Source: Collinsella sp. WCA1-178-WT-3 (M1) (GTDB taxonomy: Bacteria; Actinomycetota; Coriobacteriia; Coriobacteriales; Coriobacteriaceae). Taken from it: a stretch of DNA of 64,000 nt. Of the stretch, positions 53,010 to 60,277 are shown piece by piece. Position numbers and translations under genes: made by a program. The notes beneath the pieces were generated by a model. The model saw only the letters and a list, made by a program, of their open reading frames with translations, made no database searches and was not told the origin of the DNA. The stretch spans positions 310,001-374,000 of the forward strand of contig NZ_VUME01000001.1 in NCBI RefSeq assembly GCF_009696325.1, in the 5' to 3' direction. Numbering within the stretch: the stretch's first letter is position 1; every line of letters begins with the position of its first letter.

Positions 53010-53021
53010 TACGAGCTCTGA
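52932..53021 (+). CDS. Small protein of unknown function, copy 2
   Basis: This 29-codon frame reads MLRMLLECLGKFDKRREERD, then QSNQELYEL. It lies between a good promoter and a terminator that starts at its stop codon. Compared with the frame at 52459, silent third-position changes dominate (GAG/GAA, GAC/GAT, CAG/CAA, CTT/CTC). No clear ribosome-binding site was seen, so it might instead be part of a small RNA. Confidence 0.4.
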   Translation: MLRMLLECLGKFDKRREERDQSNQELYEL

Positions 53022-53069
53022 TGGGCCCGGGATGACCGCTGATTCAAGTCACCGGGCCTAAATCTTTTT
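53022..53069 (+). terminator. Terminator of mini-unit copy 2
   Basis: GGGCCCGG..GATGAC pairs with GTCAC..CCGGGCCT, followed by AAATCTTTTT. Confidence 0.8.
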
Positions 53070-53233
53070 CATCCATTTGAATAGAGTGGGCGGCGCTCTT
53101 GGGGTCGACTGTATGGTGTGTGCCTGGCGCGCGTGGCATTGCACCCCGCTTTTGTGTCCGCACGGGCGCCTATCCTTACGGCAATGTAGCCGCCTATGTA
53201 GCAAGCGGCAGGCAACGGAGAGAGGCCATAACC

Positions 53234-53968
53234 GTGTCAGCTGAAAAGACGCCGGGTATCTCGGCTATCGATACGACGAACTTTGCGCGCCAGATCGTGC
53301 TGGACTTTGAGTTTGCGCCGGTGCCAAAGCAGCGCCAGCGCCATGGACTGCGCAATGAGATTATCGAGGTCGGCGCCGTCAAGCTCGATTACCACGGCAA
53401 CGTTATGGGCGAGTTCTCGCAGTTTGTGCAGACGGAATTTACCGAAGGCGTTGCGTTTCCCGTCCGCGAGCTCACGGGGATATCGGCCGTGGATACCGCG
53501 ATGGCCGATCCGCTCTATGTGGTGATCAAAAGGCTCAGCGATTGGATCGGTCGCTACTCCGCCCAGGTGGTTTGCTGGAGCGGGACGGACCGTCGACAGC
53601 TTTTGACCGAGTGCCAGGCAAAGCACATCGACCTTTCCGCATTTCCTACGGACTGGGCCGACCTGCAGGCGTTTTACACCTCGATTATGGACGTGGGTAG
53701 CCATGGGCGCGTTTCGTTGGGCGATGCGGCGATGTGGTTTGGCATCGAGTTCGACGAGTCGACGGGCCATGCCCACAGCGCCCTAGCCGATGCGCGCGTG
53801 ACCGCCAAGCTGCTCAAGCAGATGATGGAGGGGGACTATCACGTGAGCCCGCGCGCCCAGGAAGTCCGCCAGCGGTGGGGGATGGGCGAGCGAGCCCAGA
53901 CGCGCCTCTCCAGCAAGTGCCCCGAGCTGAGCGACCTGCTGCTGAAGCTGAAGGCGGAGGGGAGGTAG
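53234..53968 (+). CDS. DnaQ-like 3'-5' exonuclease
   Basis: This 244-residue DEDD-type exonuclease shows Exo I IVLDFEFAPV (Asp-x-Glu), a middle motif VVCWSGTDRRQLL and Exo III HAHSALADARVTAKLL with the histidine and aspartate. The layout matches RNase T/DnaQ epsilon-type proteins often encoded near defence genes, but a housekeeping role in RNA or DNA trimming is equally possible. GTG 53234 has GAGAGAGG upstream. The frame is open back to 53099, but without a good start. Confidence 0.85.
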   Translation: MSAEKTPGISAIDTTNFARQIVLDFEFAPVPKQRQRHGLRNEIIEVGAVKLDYHGNVMGEFSQFVQTEFTEGVAFPVRELTGISAVDTAMADPLYVVIKRLSDWIGRYSAQVVCWSGTDRRQLLTECQAKHIDLSAFPTDWADLQAFYTSIMDVGSHGRVSLGDAAMWFGIEFDESTGHAHSALADARVTAKLLKQMMEGDYHVSPRAQEVRQRWGMGERAQTRLSSKCPELSDLLLKLKAEGR

Positions 53969-54031
53969 GGGGGCTCATTTGGCGACAAGCGGACGGAATG
54001 GTTGCGCGAAGGATTCTAGGATCAGCAGCAG

Positions 54032-54303
54032 ATGACTGCGTTTGGGATCCTATTCAGGGACGCGCTGACACTCGCTGGGACTAAGCAGGTCAAGAGCGTG
54101 GACATCGAGATTGTTTCCATTATCGAAGAGCGGCTTGCTAACATGATTCGCTGGACGGACAGGCAGAGACCCGTGACGCTGTGCTCGTTATCGTGCACAA
54201 TGAGGCGTACAGGCTGCCAGAGGCGAACTATCCCGACGAGGTTCTGAGCAACTGCATCATCGAGATTATCGAGTACTTCTACGAGAGGGATTTGGTGGCG
54301 TAG
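54032..54303 (+). pseudogene. Frameshifted gene remnant
   Basis: One frame reads VDIEIVSIIEERLANMIRWT up to about 54160. The continuation is in another frame: DAVLVIVHNEAYRLPEANYP, then DEVLSNCIIEIIEYFYERDL, and a stop at 54301-54303. Together they look like the last 90 residues of a helical domain, possibly the C-terminal part of a type I restriction HsdR protein; that identity is a weak guess. It lies at the edge of the defence region and suggests loss of an earlier gene. Confidence 0.4.
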
Positions 54304-54341
54304 AGCAATCTGATTTTACGCGTTTGCAGGAGGAAACCGGT

Positions 54342-56705
54342 ATGGCAGACGAGCTTGTTTTTAGTGGCGGCGAGATAGTTTACAGTATGTCCCAACTGCC
54401 CAAAGTTGCATCTGTGCCGCTGAACGGTAGCGCCGTGCTGGTTGGTTTTAAGGACGCTCCCAATGGGGAGGAGGTCCTCTTTGATTTTGACCCTCGGGCT
54501 GAAAAGGCTACGAAGCTCGACTATGAACTTGCAGCCGTTAGCGGGCTTCTCACGGGCGCGTTGAATATCCTTTGGCAGAAAGACTTCAACCTAGAGGGTG
54601 CCAAAGCCTGGGGCGACGAGAAGGTTGGCAAATTCGTTCTTACGATTGCCAAGTCTGCGGGTATGACAAAGGCGGATGCAACTCTAGAAGATGCTATTCG
54701 CTTTCTAGAGAAAGAGTTTCCTCTTGCCGCGGACAAGCTGACTGCCGAGTTTGGTGGTGGGCTCCAGCATCATCTGCGGGACTTCTCGCACCACCCGAGC
54801 TTGGTTGGCCTTGCGTGTTCGATCCTCTCGCAATTCACCTGCAAAGGCTATGGTACCGATACGGCCGGCCGGTTTGTCGCCTTTGACCTGCCTGCCGCCG
54901 TCTTCGATCCCGACTGCCCTCTTATAGGCAGGAACGTTCCAGAGAAAATCGCGTTTGGCACTCTGTCCTGGGCGATGCATCTCGCGAGCGACATGGCGGG
55001 GTCTAGTTCAAACCCCGGTAAGGGGACGGGTATTCCCGGTGTCGTGCTGTCCCTGCTAAAGGAGCTCTCCTCCCTGCCTGTTTTTCAAGACATGCAGATT
55101 GCCTATCAGGGCGAGGATATTCGCATTCAGCAATGGATCTCAAAACTGTTTAACGGAACGGCGTTCAAAACCGAGGACGGCAAGCCCATTCGCTTCGACC
55201 TTCGGACGGAAGTCGGTCTTCTCGATCAGGCTTTAAGCCAGGTGCCAGCTGTCGTGGCCAACGAGGTTATCGTTCGTTGTCTCTACATGCTTTCAAGGCT
55301 CAAGGCCGAGCTAGAGCGTTGTGAAGTGAGCAAGGTCTCCGGCTTGAACAAACTCAAGGCTTCGCATTTTATGCCCTATAACAGTAGGGCCCTCACTCGC
55401 ATGGTCACGGTTTCGAGCACTTCGTTCGTTCTGGCGAATCTGGCGACGGCGGCGGTCAGGGCGGGTATCGAATGCGAGGGGAACAAGGTCGTTTTCGCCC
55501 AGAAGTTCTTCTTGCGAATAAACTACATTGGAGTTGGACGCCTTGCGTTTGCCCTCCATGCCGACTGGGGCTATATGGCGGAGGAAATGTCCGAGGCTTG
55601 GGCCGAGCGCGCCAGGCGCCGCCAGGATATCTTCGATGGATTCCACTTTTATAGCCTAGATAGAGAAACGACGAGGATTGCCTTCTCGCTGAAGCTTGCC
55701 GCCATCAACTACGACTGCGGGAGCGAGAAGAACGAAGTGCGCAAAGGGCAAAAGAGGAGCTGGGCTCGCGCGTGGCAGGATTCGGTCGCGGATGGCCTAG
55801 GCATTGATGCAGACGGCTACTTTTTGAGCGAGGAAGATGCGTACGGAGCCCTTGAGGCTATTTCGCGGCGGCGAGGCGGTAAAGTGCGTGCCTTGCTTGT
55901 CGCGCAGGAGTTGGTTGAGTTTCGCCCCTATTCGCAGTTGGAAGATGAAGAGAAGAAGGAATACAAAGGGTTGAAGGAGAGTGGGTCTTGGGTTAAAGAT
56001 GAATTTCCCAGGAGACAAGACGCGGTTGATTTGGACGCCGTACGTTCCCTAGAGAAGCAATGCGGGGCGCATATCCGTGAGCTTTCAGGTACATTGCCAA
56101 AGGTCTTGGTGGGTGGCGTCATTGCCGTGGCGGCGGCCCTGGGTACAGGAGGAGTGGCCGCGGTATTGGCTCCGGATATTGCTGTCGGTATCTTTGGAGG
56201 CTCGTTTGTCGGCCTTCACGGGGCTGCGCTTGTCAATGCGAGCCTTGCTGCAGCTGGCGGTGGGGCCTTGGCCGCCGGCGGCATGGGCATGGCCGGTGGC
56301 ACTGCTTTGATTACGGGCGGCGGCGCCGCGCTTGGTCTATTGGGTTCCGGCGGCGTTGCCTTGGCGGCATCGATGGGGGAGAACTACGCGCAGTTCGTGC
56401 TCGTCGAATGTTCGAGGCTCCTTGCTTTTCTTGATGTGGCTACTGACCGCTGCCCGCATGAAGGGGCCATTTTGGTGCGGAAAGCGGCCGAGGCCGTGCA
56501 GCGCAGCATCGCTGGTGTTGAGGAAGATGTCGAGAAGGAGAATGGAAAAGGGGGTCGCAGGGATAGCAGGTTGCTTAAGCAGCTGAAGAGGGGTCTTGGG
56601 TATTTGACTTCAACCCTTAAGCGGATTGAGAAGATGCAGAAGCGCCTTGGTACCGACGGTGGGAGTGAGCCGCTCAACAGCTTGCCGGCAACAAGTGATG
56701 AATAG
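54342..56705 (+). CDS. Large protein with glycine-zipper-like hydrophobic domain
   Basis: I do not recognise this 787-residue protein. The first 580 residues are soluble and mixed alpha/beta, with no nuclease, ATPase or GTPase motif that I can see. Residues about 585-680 are almost only Gly, Ala and other small hydrophobic residues in GxxxG-like spacing (LVGGVIAVAAALGTGGVAAV, GGGALAAGGMGMAGGTALIT), which suits several tightly packed membrane helices. A charged helical tail follows. ATG 54342 has AGGAGG nine bases upstream. It stands alone just upstream of the type I restriction operon. The layout, a soluble sensor-sized part plus a membrane module, resembles abortive-infection effectors, which is inference only. 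Confidence 0.75.
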   Translation: MADELVFSGGEIVYSMSQLPKVASVPLNGSAVLVGFKDAPNGEEVLFDFDPRAEKATKLDYELAAVSGLLTGALNILWQKDFNLEGAKAWGDEKVGKFVLTIAKSAGMTKADATLEDAIRFLEKEFPLAADKLTAEFGGGLQHHLRDFSHHPSLVGLACSILSQFTCKGYGTDTAGRFVAFDLPAAVFDPDCPLIGRNVPEKIAFGTLSWAMHLASDMAGSSSNPGKGTGIPGVVLSLLKELSSLPVFQDMQIAYQGEDIRIQQWISKLFNGTAFKTEDGKPIRFDLRTEVGLLDQALSQVPAVVANEVIVRCLYMLSRLKAELERCEVSKVSGLNKLKASHFMPYNSRALTRMVTVSSTSFVLANLATAAVRAGIECEGNKVVFAQKFFLRINYIGVGRLAFALHADWGYMAEEMSEAWAERARRRQDIFDGFHFYSLDRETTRIAFSLKLAAINYDCGSEKNEVRKGQKRSWARAWQDSVADGLGIDADGYFLSEEDAYGALEAISRRRGGKVRALLVAQELVEFRPYSQLEDEEKKEYKGLKESGSWVKDEFPRRQDAVDLDAVRSLEKQCGAHIRELSGTLPKVLVGGVIAVAAALGTGGVAAVLAPDIAVGIFGGSFVGLHGAALVNASLAAAGGGALAAGGMGMAGGTALITGGGAALGLLGSGGVALAASMGENYAQFVLVECSRLLAFLDVATDRCPHEGAILVRKAAEAVQRSIAGVEEDVEKENGKGGRRDSRLLKQLKRGLGYLTSTLKRIEKMQKRLGTDGGSEPLNSLPATSDE

Positions 56706-56960
56706 GTTCGGGCAGTCTGGCTGCAATTCTATGCCATTAGCGCCCTCGCTCAAGCTGGCGTCATGCTTACCCATCTCTTTGTGGAACGTGATAAGTGTGT
56801 TAGCGGCTTGCTCGGTGTCTTTTTGAGTTGCCGACTAGTTCTCGTCGAGCTCCTTCAGGCGGGAGAGACGACGGTTCAGAATGCTATTCCCCCTTCTTAT
56901 TGGTGTTAATTACTTGTCTATCCATCTGTGCTAGACGGTAATTAGTTTTCAGTCCTTTGC
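56706..56960. other. Gap with possible antisense gene remnant
   Basis: On the minus strand, about 56700-56890 reads LNRRLSRLKELDEN, a stop, and then in the same frame SATQKDTEQAANTLITFHKE. It could be a decayed gene, but no start or family is recognised. Confidence 0.25.
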
Positions 56961-56996
56961 TAGAATCATAGGCACATTTGTATTGCATCATGCAAT
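56961..56996 (+). promoter_or_regulatory. Promoter and operator of the restriction operon
   Basis: TAGAAT at 56961 could be a -10 element; the -35 is not obvious. At 56982-56996 lies the perfect 15-base palindrome ATTGCATCATGCAAT, just before the ribosome-binding site of the ribbon-helix-helix gene. It is a likely autoregulatory operator. Confidence 0.5.
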
Positions 56997-57010
56997 CGTG
57001 GAGGTTGCCA

Positions 57011-57217
57011 ATGAAATACGCCGATCTTATCGACGGAGATGCCAAGGCAAGCGAGCTCAAGAGCTTTCTTGTGGATGGCGAGAATGTTGCCGTGACCATC
57101 CGCATACCTAAAAACATGCGTGATGCGGCGAAGGACGCCGCTGCGCTTTCTGGCATCAGCTTTACCTCGCTGGTAAAGATGAGCCTCATCGAATACCTGA
57201 CCAAGAAGGAGAAATAG
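57011..57217 (+). CDS. Ribbon-helix-helix protein, operon regulator
   Basis: This 68-residue protein has one strand (NVAVTIRIPKNM) and two helices (DAAKDAAALSGISFTSLVKM, SLIEYLTKKEK), the pattern of a CopG/Arc-type DNA-binding dimer or BrnA-like antitoxin. ATG 57011 has GGAGG upstream. It lies two bases before the hsdM start, so it is translated with the restriction genes. No toxin partner is next to it, so a transcription regulator of hsdMSR is the best reading, acting at the palindrome just upstream. Confidence 0.7.
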   Translation: MKYADLIDGDAKASELKSFLVDGENVAVTIRIPKNMRDAAKDAAALSGISFTSLVKMSLIEYLTKKEK

Positions 57218-57219
57218 TA

Positions 57220-59016
57220 GTGGCGGATAGCGACGACCTCATCAAAGCCGTTGGCGCAAATATTCAGGAGAAGGCATCTCTCATCTGGAGCGCAGCCGAT
57301 ACCCTGCGCGGCCCTTACAAGCCGCACGAGTACGGCCTGGTCATCCTCCCCATGACAGTCATCAAGCGCTTCCATGACTGCCTCGCGCCCACCCACGACG
57401 CCGTCCTCGCCGCCGCCGAGAAATACAAAGCTTTCTCTGTAAAAGACGGCTTTCTGCGCGAGGCCTCCGGCTACCCCTTCTACAACACCTCTAAGTTCAC
57501 CTTCGAAACGCTCAAGGCCGATCCAGAGAACATCGAGGACAACTTCAGGGATTACATCAACGGGTTCTCGGACAACGTGCAGGACATTCTGGCGCGCATG
57601 AAGTTCGCCGACCAGATCGAGCGCCTTTCCGACCCGGATGCACCGCTGCTCTACCAAGTTGTCTGTGACTTCTGCAAGCCACAGGCCGACATGTCGCCCG
57701 ACAAGATCAAAGCTGTGGACATGGGCTACATCTTCGAGAACCTCATTCAGCGCTTCTCTGAGTCTTACGACGAGGACGCCGGCGCCCACTTCACGAGCCG
57801 CGACATCGTGTATCTCATGACCGACCTGCTCATTCAGGCCGACTCGCATGTATTCGACGGCGACCGCATCACAAAGACGGTTTACGACCAGACCATGGGC
57901 ACCTCGCAGATGCTTGGCTGCACCGAGGAGCGCCTGCGCCAGCTCGACTCGGAGGCACGCGTGACCTGCTATGGCCAGGAGTTCAACCCCTTCACCTTCG
58001 GCATCGCGAAGGCGAGTGCACTCATCCGCGGCGAGGACGACACCAACATGCGGTTTGGCGACACGCTCTCGGCGGATAAGTTCGAGGGCTTCAAGTTCGA
58101 CTACTGCATCTCCAACCCTCCGTTCGGTGATCCGTGGAACCCGCAGGCCGCCGCGGTGGAGAAGGAGTTCAAGTCTGCCGGCGGAGGGCGCTTCCCCGTC
58201 GAGAAGCTCCCCGCCAAGGGCGACGGCCAGATGCTGTTCGTGCTCAACGGTTTGTCAAAACTCAAGGACGATGGTGTGATGGCGATCATCCAGGACGCGA
58301 GCCCGCTCTATAAGGGCAAGCCCGGCAGCGGTGAGGACAGCATCCGCCGCTACGTATTGGAGAACGACTGGCTCGATGCGATTGTGCAGCTTCCCTGCGA
58401 CTCGTTCTACAACACGGGGATCGCTACCTATGTGTGGCTGTTCAGCAAGGCGAAGGCACCCGAGCATCGCGACCACGTGCTGCTTATCGACGCCTCCCAG
58501 TGCTTTGAGAAGCGCCGCAAGGGCATCGGCGACAAGAAGAACGACATCACCAAATCCTGCCGCGATCTTATCGTTCAGGCGTATTCCGAGTACCGCGACG
58601 GCGCCTGGATGGGCGTCGGATCCAACGGGCAGGAGGTTGCAGTCGAGGCTCGCCTGATGGAGACGGTCGAGTTTGGCTTCAACCGCGTGACTGTCGAGAG
58701 CCCCGTCGTTGACGAGGACGGAGAACCCGTTCTTAACAAGCGCGGAAAGATGCAGCCCGACAAGGCGAAGGAGGACACCGAGGATATCCCGCTGACGCAG
58801 GATATCGACGCCTACATCGAGCGCGAGGTACGCCCATACAACGAGTATGCTTGGGTGGACAAGAAGAAGACCAAGGTGGGCTACACCATCCCGTTCACGC
58901 GCGTCTTCTACAAGTATGCCGAGCTGGAGCCAGCTGACGAGATTGCCAAGCGCATCCTAGAGCACGAAAAGACGCTCGAGGGGAGCCTCGAGGCCCTCTT
59001 CGGAGAGGCGCGTTAG
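57220..59016 (+). CDS. hsdM: Type I restriction-modification methyltransferase subunit
   Basis: This 598-residue N6-adenine methyltransferase works with HsdS to protect host DNA and with HsdR to cleave. The helical N-terminal domain (LRGPYKPHEYGLVILPMTVI) is followed by GAHFTSRDIVYLMTDLLI, the SAM-binding region VYDQTMGTSQMLGC (near residue 225, a variant of the common D-x-x-x-GTGG) and the catalytic CISNPPFGDPW (near 300). The C-terminus has VGYTIPFTRVFYKY. GTG 57220 follows AAGGAG at nine bases. hsdS starts three bases after the stop. Confidence 0.95.
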   Translation: MADSDDLIKAVGANIQEKASLIWSAADTLRGPYKPHEYGLVILPMTVIKRFHDCLAPTHDAVLAAAEKYKAFSVKDGFLREASGYPFYNTSKFTFETLKADPENIEDNFRDYINGFSDNVQDILARMKFADQIERLSDPDAPLLYQVVCDFCKPQADMSPDKIKAVDMGYIFENLIQRFSESYDEDAGAHFTSRDIVYLMTDLLIQADSHVFDGDRITKTVYDQTMGTSQMLGCTEERLRQLDSEARVTCYGQEFNPFTFGIAKASALIRGEDDTNMRFGDTLSADKFEGFKFDYCISNPPFGDPWNPQAAAVEKEFKSAGGGRFPVEKLPAKGDGQMLFVLNGLSKLKDDGVMAIIQDASPLYKGKPGSGEDSIRRYVLENDWLDAIVQLPCDSFYNTGIATYVWLFSKAKAPEHRDHVLLIDASQCFEKRRKGIGDKKNDITKSCRDLIVQAYSEYRDGAWMGVGSNGQEVAVEARLMETVEFGFNRVTVESPVVDEDGEPVLNKRGKMQPDKAKEDTEDIPLTQDIDAYIEREVRPYNEYAWVDKKKTKVGYTIPFTRVFYKYAELEPADEIAKRILEHEKTLEGSLEALFGEAR

Positions 59017-59018
59017 CG

Positions 59019-60275
59019 ATGCGGGAGATGAAGGACAGCGGCGTCGAGTGGCTCGGCGAGGTGCCCGCGGAATGGGCGTTGCGCCAAGCAGGCCAGCTTG
59101 CGGTCCAGACGAAGGTCCCAAACGAGGGCATGATCGAGACGAATCTTCTCAGCCTCAGCTACGGCAAGGTCAAGAGGCGCGACATCAATGCCACCGATGG
59201 CCTGCTGCCGGCCAGCTTCGAGACCTACAATGTCATCGGGCCCAACGACATCGTTCTCAGGTTCACTGACCTGCAGAACGACCAGAAGAGCCTGAGGGTC
59301 GGCAGGGCCACCGAGCGCGGCATCATCACGTCTGCCTACGTTACCGTTCGGCCACTCAATCCGTCCTACTCGAGGTTCATGTACTACGCCCTGCACGCCT
59401 ATGACCTGCGCAAGGGTTTCTACGGCATGGGCGCAGGCGTACGCCAGGGTCTTAAGTGGCAGGAAGCCAAGTACATAAAGCTGCCGTGGCCCGGCGACGC
59501 CGAGCGCGACCGCATCGCGGACTTCTTGGACGAGAAGTGCGACGAGATCGACCGTGCTGTCTCTGCCGCCGAGCGGTCTATCGAGGAATACAAGGCCTAC
59601 AAGAATTCCATCGTCAACCAGATCATTACCAAGGGCCTCAACTCAAATGTTCCCATGAAGGACAGCGGCGTCGAGTGGCTCGGCGAGGTGCCCGCGGAAT
59701 GGGCGTTGCGCCAAGCAGGCCAGCTTGCGGTCCAGACGAAGGTCCCAAACGAGGGCATGATCGAGACGAATCTTCTCAGCCTCAGCTACGGCAAGGTCAA
59801 GAGGCGCGACATCAATGCCACCGATGGCCTGCTGCCGGCCAGCTTCGAGACCTACAATGTCATCGGGCCCAACGACATCGTTCTCAGGTTCACTGACCTG
59901 CAGAACGACCAGAAGAGCCTGAGGGTCGGCAGGGCCACCGAGCGCGGCATCATCACGTCTGCCTACGTTACCGTTCGGCCACTCAATCCGTCCTACTCGA
60001 GGTTCATGTACTACGCCCTGCACGCCTATGACCTGCGCAAGGGTTTCTACGGCATGGGCGCAGGCGTACGCCAGGGTCTTAAGTGGCAGGAAGCCAAGTA
60101 CATAAAGCTGCCGTGGCCCGGCGACGCCGAGCGCGACCGCATCGCGGACTTCTTGGACGAGAAGTGCGACGAGATCGACCGTGCTGTCTCCGCAAAGCAA
60201 GCCATCATCGCCGACCTCAAGGCGTACAAGCAATCGCTCATATACGAAGCCGTTACTGGAAAAAGGGAGGTCTAA
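59019..60275 (+). CDS. hsdS: Type I restriction specificity subunit with duplicated halves
   Basis: This 418-residue subunit recognises DNA for the HsdM/HsdR complex. HsdS normally has two different target-recognition domains, each followed by a conserved helix. Here residues 4-182 and 213-391 are identical (DSGVEWLGEVPAEWALRQAG and onward), each ending in the helix ERDRIADFLDEKCDEIDRAV. The linker (ERSIEEYKAYKNSIVNQIIT) differs from the C-terminal helix (KQAIIADLKAYKQSLIYEAV), so this is not a simple tandem copy of the entire gene. Two equal half-sites would make the target a palindromic split sequence. ATG 59019 has GGAGAGG upstream. Confidence 0.93.
   Translation: MREMKDSGVEWLGEVPAEWALRQAGQLAVQTKVPNEGMIETNLLSLSYGKVKRRDINATDGLLPASFETYNVIGPNDIVLRFTDLQNDQKSLRVGRATERGIITSAYVTVRPLNPSYSRFMYYALHAYDLRKGFYGMGAGVRQGLKWQEAKYIKLPWPGDAERDRIADFLDEKCDEIDRAVSAAERSIEEYKAYKNSIVNQIITKGLNSNVPMKDSGVEWLGEVPAEWALRQAGQLAVQTKVPNEGMIETNLLSLSYGKVKRRDINATDGLLPASFETYNVIGPNDIVLRFTDLQNDQKSLRVGRATERGIITSAYVTVRPLNPSYSRFMYYALHAYDLRKGFYGMGAGVRQGLKWQEAKYIKLPWPGDAERDRIADFLDEKCDEIDRAVSAKQAIIADLKAYKQSLIYEAVTGKREV
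59028..59563 (+). repeat. 536-bp direct repeat in hsdS, copy 1
   Basis: Base-for-base identical to 59655-60190 by line-by-line reading, at an offset of 627 bases (209 codons). The sequences part immediately outside both ends. Confidence 0.95.
59655..60190 (+). repeat. 536-bp direct repeat in hsdS, copy 2
   Basis: This is the second copy of the target-recognition domain coding sequence. Absence of even silent differences points to very recent copying, gene conversion or an assembly error. Confidence 0.95.
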
Positions 60276-60277
60276 GT

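Noticed and set aside
52459-53021. A hydrophobic minus-strand peptide (LLTALISLLTALVGLSEAL) opposite the small plus frames, resembling a type I toxin
   Set aside because: No start codon is available in frame, and differences between the two copies fall at the first codon position in that frame, causing more amino-acid changes.
57011-57217. The RHH protein considered as an antitoxin of a toxin-antitoxin pair
   Set aside because: No small toxin gene is adjacent; the next gene, two bases downstream, is hsdM.
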